Positions 42,984-53,870 of a stretch of 64,000 bases of DNA are shown here, piece after piece (the first letter of the stretch is position 1; each line of letters starts with the position of its first letter). This DNA comes from Dichetophora obliterata (Eukaryota; Arthropoda; Insecta; Diptera; Sciomyzidae): positions 33,301,819 through 33,365,818 of the forward strand of contig OY986439.1 of the NCBI GenBank assembly GCA_963920525.1, given 5' to 3'. A program made the translations under genes and the position numbers. The notes under the pieces were generated by a model. It saw nothing but the letters and a program-made list of their open reading frames with translations, did not search any database and was not told where the DNA came from.

Positions 42984-44639
42984 GACAATAGGCGCAAAGA
43001 TATTTTGCTGTTGACCCGCCGCCACCACTTTCAGTCTGCTTTTCCTTGCGCTCATGCGTTAACATATGCTTTTCCATATTCTTTTGCAACAACTTTTTCT
43101 TGCAGACTTCGCATTTAACAATACTTTCCAGACTTTCGGCCATACGTTTTTCATACTCTGCCTGATGCATTGAACGCATATGACTGCGCAGATTGTTAGC
43201 GGTAAAGAAGCGTTTTTCGCATACGCTACACGAATGTGGACGCTCGTTGGTGTGTGTATTACTATGATCCTTGAGTAAGCCCTCTGTGCGATAATAACGG
43301 AAACACTCTTCGCACTGCCAGGGCGTTACTTTATTTTCATCGCAGGGACGACCAACAGTGTGCAAATGCTTGCGATGCTCAGAAGGATGTTGCTGACGCA
43401 GATGCTCTACCAAGCGTGCTTTTGTCAGAGGTGGTTGGGCACAAAATGGACATTGTATAGGCGTCGTATTTGTTGGCGGGTGTATGAGTGTCATATGCTC
43501 ATCTAGCAGTTCCTGCGACTTAAAGAACTTTGTGCATTTGCTGCAGTTCAATAATGCTAAAAAAAAAACCAACAATAAATATTGCAGTAATGGAGATAAC
43601 GCATGGTCTAAACTCACTTTTGTGCTCAGATCGTCGATGTTCGAGCAGCAGTGTTGCTAGACGAAATGGTTTATCGCATATATCGCAGGTGAAGCATTTT
43701 TGCGCAGTTTTGCCGTGATCATGACGCTTACTGGCATGATGCTCCAAGGCGTTTCTACATCGAAAGGTACTGCGACAGTGTGTGCACTTGTATGGCTTTA
43801 CGTTTCTGTGCATATTCAGATGCCCTTCATACGACACATCTGCGTGTAGCATACGTTTGCACTCAAAGCATTTCCAACCCTGCGAAGTCTCATCTTCTGC
43901 TGTTGCATTATGCTCGATTAAGTACTCATCGTCCATTTCATCTTCTGGATAGGATTCCTGCGGCTTTAATTGCTCTTCTTTGAAGCTGTGTAACTTGCTG
44001 TTACACTCCTTTTCTGTTACATTTTCTTGCAGTTCCACGACAAACTGCTCCACATGCGGCTTTTCCTCTATAAACTCTTGCTCAATTAGAATACCATCTC
44101 CGCCCTGTTCTTCAATAGTTTCTAGCTGCTTACAATGTATGAATATGAAGACTGATTTAAAAATATATAACCTACAACTTTCTTACTTCTCTGTAGTGTT
44201 CTTCCGGTTCATCCGGGGCAATTAGCTCCATTTCTTCAACATCATCATTTTCCAGCTCCAACTCTACCATATGCTCCTCTTCTTCTTCCACATTTTCTCC
44301 ATCAATTAGATCTTCCCCTCCATCAACATACTCCAATCTATCCATTTCTTCTTCGTCATAATGTTCCACTTTGAATTTGGATGCCTGATTTTGACGCAGA
44401 ACTGAGTCTGCTTGCCGCGCCACTTGCACGAAATCAAATGCAATCTGCAGATCGTGCGAGCAGACGGTACAAATAATAATCGGCAGCTGATCTGCAGTAT
44501 TTGCGTTCAAATTAGTGCAGATGTTGAAGCACTCCAGGTAGCTATATTCACCAGCCATTGAGGATTCCATGTCTATGTACTCTGTAGAATTTGTGCTAAG
44601 ACATGAACGGCACTGTACCGCCATATCGAATTCTTCCAT
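42984..44639 (-). CDS. Common 5' exons of a ZAD-C2H2 zinc-finger gene
   Basis: Three exons: 44187-44639, 43618-44125 and 42984-43556. They give 511 codons plus one base. The protein begins with a ZAD dimerisation domain (VQCRSC near residue 9, later a CTVC pair). A strongly acidic linker follows (DEEEMDRLEYVDGGEDL and a Glu run), then eight C2H2 fingers: WKCFEC, YKCTHC, FTCDIC, LNCSKC, IQCPFC, WQCEEC, HSCSVC, VKCEVC. The exon ends immediately after YLCAYC plus one base, with donor C|GTAAGT, so finger nine is half-encoded. It needs one of three downstream cassettes. The probable role is a sequence-specific nuclear DNA-binding regulator or architectural factor, like other ZAD proteins. I cannot assign a specific Drosophila ortholog. 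The start is the first ATG before the ZAD cysteines. Confidence 0.9.
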
Positions 44640-45009
44640 TTTATCTCAAATACAAAGAATTTTCAAGGATTTATTTTGCAATTGGATAAACTAAAAAGTA
44701 TATTTGGTTTAATTGCAGCGTGTTCAGCTGCCGCTGTTCTGTTAAATTTACAAATTAGCAATGGCCTCGTTCAATAAGTGTTGTCAGAGGTGCCACATTT
44801 GTTTTACATTGAAAAAGTTACAAGGTAGGATATAACAATTAGGGTTTTCACAAGCTGTCTTATTGTATTGGGCTATTTTTTACAACAGTTGTAAAATATT
44901 TGTTGTAGGCGTCCACATAAAACTAATTTATGACAAAACAATCAACTTTTATATGTTTACTGTTTGTCGTATTTCACTAGTGCTGTTCTTGTAACGAGAT
45001 TGTTATTCC
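44640..45009. promoter_or_regulatory. Putative promoter region of the ZAD gene
   Basis: This is the 5' flank of the minus-strand ZAD gene. I see no diagnostic core motif that I would defend. A small TGTTGTAAAATATTTGTTG repeat-like stretch lies near 44885-44910. Confidence 0.3.
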
Positions 45010-47325
45010 CAAGGTATATATTAGAAGGTAGTGTTAGTAGATACAATTCTTTCTCGTGGTAGTACCTTAGCTGTCAAATTCAGTTATTTTGACATATAAC
45101 AAAAACAAAGTAAATAACAAAACTTGTCAATTGGAATTGTGTTTAAACTTTTTTGATTTAATTGATTGAAATAAACGCAAAAAAATTGTGCAATTTGTCG
45201 AAAGCCTTTTCAAATAGAAATGGCTTATCTTTTCGTGGGCCTCGTGAAGAAAGACGCAATCGCTGAAACGTTGCTTGTTCCACAATATTTTCACAATCAG
45301 TTGTCTATCATCTGTCTTCAATGTATTTAAGCCAGGGATGGAAGTGGAATTTTTGAGATTTAGCCTCATTGGAGAGAAAAATAAAACAAAACTTTTAAAA
45401 CAAAACTGTGCTTACACTAAAAAAAGGAGTGTTTATAATAGACTTGTTGCAAGTATAATATTTCGTATAAGCTTTGCTTCAAGTATGCTACCGTTCGTTC
45501 ACCATTTATTTACTTGCAGCGAAAACTATAGCATATTTTGAATATATAAAGTATTTAAAGATGTTTCCTGTTGGTACAAATTTAGAATAAATGAAGCAGA
45601 AAATCGTTTTATTTGTTGCAAATATCTCACAAGCTTAAAATTATTTATTGTAAGTATTTAAAATTTTAGTTTGAGTACTTTTTGGTACTAATTCTACTAA
45701 TTGCTACTATGATCCACAAACCGATCCAGGTTATAATTTCGACAGGGGTTAAGAACAAATTAGCAATAATACATGTGAATGCCCCATTTTTTTAATTTTT
45801 TTTCTTATTCCGTTAGACTCTCGAAACGATTCAGGGTCGCCCCAAAAACACGTTTTAGGAGTATACGATTTCCCTTATATCTTTACTTCTAAGATAGGTA
45901 TTGAAAACAGTTTAATAGAAAAGGAATTGGTCTTATTTCAGTACAATAAAATAGATTTTTATTTTATTATGAATAAGGTTTGAAAAAATTATTTAAACTT
46001 TTGGAAATATATAAATTTTTTTGGTTTTGGTTAAAACCATAAATTTTTGGGGTGGTTACCCCATTTTTGAAAGTAAGAGTTTTCAAAATTATTATTTAAA
46101 AGCTTTTTGATAAAATTACGTAAAAAATGTATAATAAAAATTACAGACGGACCCTGTATCTCCGAAGAACCGCATTTAAAAAATTGTATTTAATTGTACA
46201 TAGTATAGTATCAATAATTTGCAATAGATAAAATTTTGAGAGTGTCTTTTGCCTTGTTTTCGAAAAAGTGCACGAATCAAATTTAAAATTGCAAAAAAAA
46301 CTCATTATTTATGAAATATTTTTAGTGTGTGCTTTTCGTATTAAATTAGTTTTTGGTTCATTTTTAGAAACGCGTTTTTTTTTAAAAACAAGGCAAAAGG
46401 CACTTTAAAAATTTATCAATGTATTGCAAATTAGTGATACTTAATATATGAAAAAATAAAAGACATATATGTTTGCAATGCAAATTTCTATCAGATAGAA
46501 GGGCTAACTTTTGGCTTTTGGGCTTGAAACTTTAAATTTGTTAAGGAAAGAAAAAAAAACAGGTTTTTTACCTACATTCGATCATAACAACCATACTACT
46601 AAAACTATTGGCACATTTTATACCTTAAATTTTTTTCTGACTATCCTCTACAACATACAACAAATCTTTGAAAGAAAAAAGTTTTAACAAGCGCTTATAT
46701 AAAGTAACAGTGGATTTTTTTAATTTTTCCATTAATATGAAAAATTGGGGTTAATAAAAAAAAATCATTTCGATATTTTGATTCGACGAAAAATTTCACT
46801 ATAAAAAATGTTATCACTGTTTGTTATGGTGAAAGTTTTCGAAAATTTTTGGTATACTAGAGTGTAATTATGTTAAAGTAACTTTACTAGCAACGATAAG
46901 AATAACAAAATGTCAAAGTAAGCAACAAGGTGCATCAAAAATTTTCATACAAATTAGTTACATTTACATTGAAATTAAATTTTTTAACTCCGAGAAATTT
47001 AAATAGTCGGAACTGAAAACGCATGTGCCTAAACTCTCATCTGATCTCAAAAGTACCAAAAATGGCACCATTGTGCCTATAGTTACATCCCTGGTTCAAA
47101 CTATTATTCATTGGACCTTAGTAATAAACATTTTAAAGTTGATTGTGAGCTTTTCTGACATTAATTCTATAGACACTGTTGTCAAAAAGCTAACACTAAA
47201 TTTAGAGTCGACTTTAAAATATTTACTACTAAGGCTCAATGTCTTTTACGCTTTTCTTATATTTGACAGCTACGGTACCCACCTCTCTGTGACGACTCTA
47301 CTATGTTGAATATACCTTGGTTATT
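45010..47325. repeat. Possible old long element with ~75-bp inverted ends
   Basis: The left end (CCCAAGGTATATATTAGAAG at 45010, then GTAGTACCTTAGCTGTCAAA) is matched in reverse by the right end near 47250-47325 (TTTGACAGCTACGGTACC, then CTACTATG and ATATACCTTGG). Inner words resemble the P-like family at 60686. The 2.2 kb between is AT-rich with no conserved ORF, so if this is one element it is badly decayed. The ends could instead be two separate MITEs. Confidence 0.35.
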
Positions 47326-47343
47326 ACCACGTACATTTTATAA

Positions 47344-47808
47344 AGGTGCCCCCAGACTATATGTTTCATACATATGACATGTCAAATAAAATTACATACC
47401 GAATTTCATGTGGGTGTCAGAATTAAGTTTTTGTCAGACAGCTTTTTTCTATTGTCTCCACACTATCGACACGTCATTTCAAAATAAAAAACAGCTTTTG
47501 AAATTTTTGTAAACTTTAAAGCTCTTAAGTGTCCTCCTATAGCCATTCAAACTAAGAATAAATTCATTTTAAATCATTTTAAAATTTGCCTTTTTCTATT
47601 TTCAAATAAAAAATTTATCCAACTGACATTTTGTACAGATGGAAAAACATACGAAATTAGAGACGGTTCTAATTAAAAAATTTACAGACGCAAATACAAA
47701 CGACATTTCAAAACCACATTTTCATATGTTCCACACTATCTGTAGCTAAAAAGCATTTGTAATTTTTTGACGTGTCATATGTATGAAACATATAGTGTAG
47801 AGGCACTT
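47344..47808. mobile_element. PIF/Harbinger-like MITE
   Basis: The left end continues ACTATATGTTTCATACATAT, and the right end carries ATATGTATGAAACATATAGT, a ~40-bp inverted repeat ending AGGTGCC/GGCACTT. TAA stands on both sides (47341-47343, 47809-47811). The element is 465 bp with no coding capacity. Confidence 0.65.
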
Positions 47809-47811
47809 TAA

Positions 47812-48519
47812 GTAACATCACTTCTATAACCGCTTAAAGGTCTGTGCCCATTTACGGTACGTAATGAAACGACTGTAAAACGGCTTCGAAAAGACAACGT
47901 AATGTTCAATGCACACTTAACAAAACGGCAACAAAAATTTTAATTAACAAAACAATAAGTGCAGAATTTTCTAATACACAATCAACTGTTGTAATCCATT
48001 GTAATTTTTGTAGACAAAGCGAACGACAAGCCGGTCAGAATTGTTTGCTGCGATCACCACCGGCTTTTTCGTTGGTGTCAACATTCGTTGCCGTTTCGTC
48101 GTCGCTTAGTGAGCGTGTACATAAGAACACATGGTAGTTATATTTTGTAGTTTCGTGTCATTTAGTTACGTGCCGCAAGTGGGCAGAGACCTTTATCTTT
48201 ATATTTTGTAAAGTGCGTTTTCACAGTCAAGTTTTCTTGCATAAAATAGGCATTGCACGTAATTTTTAAAGTGTAAACTCTTTATTGCACGCCATTTGTG
48301 AAATTGCATGCAATCGAAAAAATGTTGGTTGACTTTCAACTTTTCTTGCGCAATTTGGTAACTTGATCAAAATTTTTGACGTTTTGTTTATTTCTGTCTC
48401 CTCTCTATCGTTGTTCTGATTATCTGAGCGGTTGAATTTCTGTTCAGTAATTTTTATGGGATAAATTATTAAAAAAACTTTGAATATGATTAAATTTTCT
48501 TTAAATTATAGTTGCCAAA
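47812..48519. other. Intergenic, no gene seen
   Basis: Mostly unstructured sequence. Words such as GCATGCAATCG near 48306 resemble termini of the element at 49053. No gene or clear repeat unit. Confidence 0.4.
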
Positions 48520-48787
48520 AAGTGGAGTGGAGACAGAACCATAGAATTTCTGGAGGAATACGAGAGTCACAGTTGCTTGTGGAATATGCATTCTCCACTG
48601 TATAAGAAAAGGCAATGTGCATGACTGCTCCAGATGCCAAGGCAAAGATTCGCTCGATAGGAACGTCTTACGCTGCAGAAGTTGCGAAGATAAAAAAGAG
48701 TAAACGTCGGGGGCAGGAGCAGATGAAGCGTATGTGCCGAAGGTGTCCTGGTTCCAGGTTGCACATAACATAGCAACTTTTTTCAAT
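48520..48787 (+). pseudogene. MADF-domain fragment with two frameshifts
   Basis: Three plus-strand frame pieces read in order like one MADF domain: TIEFLEEYESHSCLWNMHS (from about 48541), then TAPDAKAKIRSIGTSYAAEV (from about 48624), then SGAGADEAYVPKVSWF (from about 48710). Frame changes near 48617 and 48705 break it. MADF modules occur in insect MADF-BESS regulators and in the accessory protein of PIF/Harbinger transposons. Given the Harbinger-like MITEs around, a transposon origin is likely (inference). Confidence 0.65.
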
Positions 48788-49052
48788 AGTTCCTGCTTCG
48801 TTTTATTATTATATTAATTTTTTTATTTTCGCATTGTCTTTTGTTATTTTCTTGTTTTTCGCCTTTCATCTACTTCGCAATACAAAACCGATGACATTTG
48901 TATACAAAATGACTTTGAGCGTGTACGTATTTGACATTTTCCATTGTTTTACCAGAAAAGCGTTCGTTTACTTTTTAAAGTTAATTCTCTCTCAATTTTA
49001 TTACTTTTGACTTTTTAATTTTTTTACCAGAAAAGTACGCGAACAGACCTAA

Positions 49053-49456
49053 TGTCTACTCTTACAATATATCATTGCATGCGAACTGTCAAATTGAGTT
49101 TCATGATATCCAGATTTCATGCTATAATATTTAGGTGGGCACTTCATGTCAAGAAATTTCATTTTGTAATTGTGTGTAAAAGTTTATAAAATTAATAAGT
49201 TCTCCCATTCCATTTTTTGTTTTTTCACTCTTTAAATGCTTTTGCAATATTTGTTGCTTAAAAAGTTCTTAAAAATGCACACACTTACATATTTTACTGA
49301 CAAGTGACAGCTCATCTCATGAAATATATCTCAAGAAATATTTCAATGGACAAATTTCATGATACGAACAATTTCATGATAAGAGTGGTCTACACTTGAT
49401 ATATATCATGAAATTCAATTTGACAGTTCGCATGCAATCAAGTATTGTAAGTGGAC
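49053..49456. mobile_element. TIR element upstream of wurst
   Basis: CATTGCATGCGAACTGTCAA (about 49073) faces TTGACAGTTCGCATGCAATC (about 49421), with outer TACTCTTACAATAT and AGTATTGTAAGTGG. The total is about 400 bp. It starts to resemble the element at 19513 (CATTGCATGCCATCTGTCAA), suggesting related families. It ends about 520 bp before the wurst start. Confidence 0.65.
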
Positions 49457-49975
49457 GCACTGTGTAACTGCACTGAATCGTGAATATCCTTAGTTAATTA
49501 AGTTTTTTATACAAAAAAATTTTGGTTCATCCCTCAATTTGATTGACGTGTGAACTGTGAATTTCTTTATGGTATGTTCAACGTAATACCATTCTACAGC
49601 GATGATCATATCAACAAAATTAAACGACAAACAAAACAGTTGATTTTGATTTCTTTTTTGACCTATTTTAAATTACGTGGCTAATAAAGCGGCTCAAACG
49701 TTAACACGACAGCTGAGTGATAAAAGAACATACACTAACTTTAACAGAATTTGCATACAATAAAGATAATTTAAGGAAGATCAAATCAGAATGTACTATT
49801 AAGCCGGGTGTAAAACAACAACAATTTGTAAGATAAGATATAAAAAATTGTTCCACTAAAGAAGCGACCTCAAGAAACAAACAAGTATTGCAAGAACTTT
49901 GCACAGGCGTAACAAGAGAGAAAGTGACACAAATTTCTTAATTGGTTGGTTCTGGATGGTAACCAAGCTGTAATC
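49457..49975. promoter_or_regulatory. 5' flank/UTR of wurst
   Basis: This is the non-coding upstream region of the DnaJ gene. No specific core promoter element is claimed. A TTG-initiated in-frame extension (from 49946) adds ten codons, but it has no ATG. Confidence 0.3.
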
Positions 49976-51103
49976 ATGACCAAAGTAACTAATGGTAGGT
50001 CAGCCAAGGAGTCGAACGTGCTGCCAGCACAAAAATCTGTGATTATTGCATATATTCTTTGGCTTTTCGGCGGATTGTTTGGGCTCCATCACATTTATCT
50101 GCATCGTGATCGTCATGCTTTCATATGGTGGTGCACTCTGGGCGGCTATTTCGGCATCGGCTGGTTGGCTGAGATCTTTCTTATACCCGGGTATGTGCGC
50201 GATATCAATGAAGATCCAAAGTTTATTGCCGGCTTTGTGGAACGTTTAAAAAACAACCCAAAACCACCCTATTCTGGAAAGCGCTTTCTAGGTCAGGTAA
50301 TGATTGGTTTTCTATTCGGACAGATTATACAAATGGCCATACCACAGACCATTTTTGGTGGTGTTGATTGGACGTTTCTGCATTGGCTCATACCAGTCTT
50401 TATTGCACTTGGTGTATGGACGGTCGGAAACATTGGACGCGAGCACGGTGTGCTTTGGCATTGCCTCGTTGGTGCTGTTGTAATCTATCCAGTGCGTTAT
50501 TTGATTTATGACGAAACTTATACACTGCTAATAACTGCCATAATATCGGCTCTTGTCTTCGATACCTACTCCAAGCAGTGGCTACGCACACCACCTGCTC
50601 GCAGAAGTGCCGGCGTACGCACTTTAAAATTTACGGGCGCTCTATTTATCTACTTCTCGCTATGGGGCTGCTTTTTATATTTCAATGGCACCATCTCGGA
50701 TGAGGATGGCGGCGAGGTGCCAATACACGAGGCAATACAAAACTTCCTCGCCTCCGCTTGGTGGACGGATTTGACGCAGGCACTTAAAGATACCTGGCAG
50801 TATGGTCAACATCATGGCTGGTACGAGACTTGGAAGGAAATTTTCGAAAGCATGGATGTCGATGGCGAACGTAATTCTTACAAGGTGTTAGGTGTGAGTG
50901 CAACTGCTTCTCAATCGGAGATAACAGCAGCATATCGCAAACTTTCAAAAGAATTTCATCCTGACAAAGTTAAGGACGAGTCGCAACGCGAAGCGGCCAA
51001 TCAACGGTTCATCGAAATTCAGCAAGCTTACAGCGTCCTTAGCAAAATCAAGTCCAGCCGTCGACGCAAAAATAAACAGTACAACGAGGAAGTTATTTTG
51101 TAA
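49976..51103 (+). CDS. wus: TM2 + DnaJ membrane protein, wurst/DNAJC22 family
   Basis: This is a multipass membrane J-protein. In Drosophila, Wurst recruits Hsc70 to support clathrin-mediated endocytosis, including clearing of airway lumen (family knowledge). It is a single exon of 375 aa from the ATG at 49976. The N-terminal ~20 residues are hydrophilic. A TM2 domain follows (YILWLFGGLFGLHHIYLHRD, then a Gly-rich second helix), then several further hydrophobic helices to about residue 240. A C-terminal J domain occupies about residues 301-355, with the catalytic HPD at 328-330 (KEFHPDKV), ending in a basic RRRKNK tail. The order TM2-helices-J is specific to DNAJC22. Drosophila Wurst is slightly longer. 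Confidence 0.93.
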   Translation: MTKVTNGRSAKESNVLPAQKSVIIAYILWLFGGLFGLHHIYLHRDRHAFIWWCTLGGYFGIGWLAEIFLIPGYVRDINEDPKFIAGFVERLKNNPKPPYSGKRFLGQVMIGFLFGQIIQMAIPQTIFGGVDWTFLHWLIPVFIALGVWTVGNIGREHGVLWHCLVGAVVIYPVRYLIYDETYTLLITAIISALVFDTYSKQWLRTPPARRSAGVRTLKFTGALFIYFSLWGCFLYFNGTISDEDGGEVPIHEAIQNFLASAWWTDLTQALKDTWQYGQHHGWYETWKEIFESMDVDGERNSYKVLGVSATASQSEITAAYRKLSKEFHPDKVKDESQREAANQRFIEIQQAYSVLSKIKSSRRRKNKQYNEEVIL

Positions 51104-51217
51104 TGGCAAACGAATTGAAAACATTCCCACTTCACTGTATTTTCAAAATAGACTGACACCCCAGAATTATTCTACATTTTCTTGTTTTCCATCTATAGTC
51201 TAATATTAAGTAAAGAT

Positions 51218-51223
51218 AATAAA
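51218..51223 (+). terminator. Poly(A) signal of wurst
   Basis: AATAAA lies about 115 nt after the wurst stop codon and is followed by a TTTTCTTTAGGTTG stretch. Confidence 0.6.
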
Positions 51224-51582
51224 AAAAATATTTTCTTTAGGTTGTATACAAAGTTAAGCTGAATGAGTAAACATAAAAGTTATAGTGGTTTGGTAATTTT
51301 TTTTAAAAATCACAAATGAAACATCACAATTTTACATTAAAAACTTATTGTATTGAGAATAAACTTCTAACATATTCTATACTATTAAAAGACTAATGTT
51401 TCTTTGTTCGTTTGTCATCGCGTTTGCGAAAATGGTGAGCAAAAAAAATCGATAAAGTTTGGTCTTATTTCTGGCAAAAAGAGGAAGTCAGAGGGCGCTG
51501 TGGTAAAACTCCTAAAAATTTCACCCGATGAGCATTAAAATTTGTGTATGGGCTTTTCTACGATACTTTGTATATTTCAAAG

Positions 51583-51720
51583 AAGTAAAATATAAGGAAG
51601 TGGTGTAATAGCAGAAAAGTGTGGTATTTTTTATATTGGTGTTGGTTCACACAAATACAGAAACAATCACAAAGGGCCGTATTCGGTTGTATCGTAAAAG
51701 AAGGCCCAAACTGTTAAAGT
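51583..51720. repeat. Dispersed repeat, AAGGAAGTGGTGT family
   Basis: It begins GAAGTAAAATATAAGGAAGT and continues to AAGGGCCGTATTCGGTTGTA. The same order is found at 56332-56445. Its first ~27 bp recurs alone at 19943-19966 and, inverted, at 57932-57960. It is probably a MITE or LINE end. Confidence 0.55.
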
Positions 51721-53870
51721 TTATTTATTTATTATTATTATTACGGCTTTCATGAGCCTAATTCATAACAATTTAAGGAATTTTACATTAAAAAACAATA
51801 ACAAATTTCAAACTTATAACTAAGTGAATATATAAAAATATTTAAATAAGTTAAAATATTCAGAAATGTATCACAGAAAAACAACATCTATCTTATATTT
51901 AACATTTAGTTTATTGAACCATGTAATTTATTGAAACATGTATCACAAAAAAAACATCTATCTTATTTGAAACGCAGAACAAACATCTATCTTATTTGTA
52001 ACGATTTGGTGTACTCATACAGTTTAGTTTTAAACACATTGATATCACAGCTTTTTATGTTTTCAGGTAATTCATTGAAGCATTTCAACCCTTTATAAAA
52101 AAGACTATTTTTTCAGACTCTGTTCTATAGAGAGGTAATTTAAAATGATTTCTGTTTCTAGTATTAATTCCGTGTACCTCGTAGTTAAATTTAATATTAG
52201 TTTTTAAATAATCCGGCAAAAAACTATTAGTTATCTTGTAAATAAACATCATTGCTTGAAAAAATATTTGTTGTTTAATGCTTAGCCAATTTAAACTTTG
52301 CAGCACTTCATATATTGAGGTGTCGTAAGGCTTGTTTAATATAAATCGCATTGCTTTATTTTGCATTTTCTGAAGCTTAGCAATTTGAGAGTCTTTCATA
52401 ATATAAAATATTGTTGGACAATATAGAAAGTGAGGCTCAACTATAGATCTATACACTGTTGCCTTGTAGATTTTACTTAAATTTTTACATGTTCTTTTTA
52501 TAAACCATAATTTTTTTGCAATTTTGTTGATTGTGTAATCAATGTGGTCATTAAATTTTAATTTATCATCAATTTGTATACCTAAATATTTTATTTTGTT
52601 GAAGCTTTCAATTGTTTTATTATTGATTGCCAAGCTTCCAAAATTTTCGATTTTCTTTCTTGATATAATCATATATTTGGTTTTATCAGTATTAATTTTG
52701 AGTTCATTTGCACAAAGCCACAAATAAACGGCATCTAAATCAGATTGAAGTTTTTCCATTATGTCATGTTCATTATTACCACTTATAGAAATTAATGCAT
52801 CATCAGCAAAAAGCTTTATCGAACTAAACTTTAAGGTTGATTTAATATCGTTAATATAAATATTAAATAGAATAGGAGCCAGAACTGTTCCTTGTGGCAA
52901 GCCTATGTTAACCTCTAATATTTCTGACCTTTGCTGTTCAATAATTGTACATTGCATACGATTCGTTAAAAAACTGTTAAACCAGGCTAACTCGACGTCC
53001 CGAATACCCATGGCTGTTAATTTATCTAATAGAATTTGTCTATCAATCGTTTCAAATGCTCTTTTTAGATAGATGAACACTGCTATTATCGAATTTTTAT
53101 TGTTCAAATATTCTTTCCATTCAGCTAAAACCATGTTAAGTGCAGTTTCGCAAGAGTGTTTTTGTCTAAATCCTGACTGTTCAGGTTTAAGAATCTTATT
53201 CGTATCTAAATATTTTACTAGCTGAATTTTTACAACAGTTTCTAAAATTTTTTCATCGCAGGGCAACGTATTTATTGGTCGAAACTCTTCTGCTTTTAAA
53301 GTGTTTTTTACCTTCTCGATTGGCACGATAGTTGAAACTTTCCATATTTTTGGAACTATGCCACTACTAAAGCTTTCATTTATGATTTGCGCATAAAAGT
53401 AACCCATATACGGCATAATATCTTTTATAACCCCTTCCGATAGTAATTTTTTCCCGCCTATCTTAGATTTGAACTTACGAACTAAAACTTCGATATCATT
53501 CGATCTAACTCTGCTAAACTTAAACATCATGTTTGAAGGATTTGCTGAAATAAATTGTCTGCTAACAAACTTTATGTTGTTGCTTATATCTGATATACTA
53601 TCCACAAAGTATTTATTTAAATTGTTCGCGATATCTACTTCGCTTTCGAACATTTGATCGTTAATCACCACCCTCTTAATAGAGGAACATTCTTTCACCA
53701 TACATATCGACTGTTTCAAATACTTCCACATTAATCTACTATCGTGACTGTTTCTGTCTATTTTATATTGCATATATTTTGCTTTTTTAATTTTTACTAA
53801 TTTTTTATATGATTTTTTAACATTTCTGTACTCTTCCCAGTCTCCTGATATTTGTGCCACTTTAAATCGT
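51720..53870 (-). pseudogene. CR1/Jockey-like LINE, reverse transcriptase inactive
   Basis: A 5'-truncated element is read from about 53870 down to a (TAA)n/(TAAA)n tail near 51725. A 591-codon frame (53860-52085) holds the RT: FRPINTLPCDEKILETVV, SGFRQKHSCETAL, GLPQGTVLAPILF, LFADDALISI, and the conserved LGIQID tail. Motif A reads VFIYLKRAFETID, so the first catalytic Asp is Tyr. A one-base loss in an A run near 52110 (GAAAAAATAGTC) shifts the frame, and the true C-terminus (LKCFNELPENIK, ending at a TAG near 51980) lies in another frame. The endonuclease is missing. Placement within CR1-like versus Jockey-like clades is uncertain. Confidence 0.85.
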
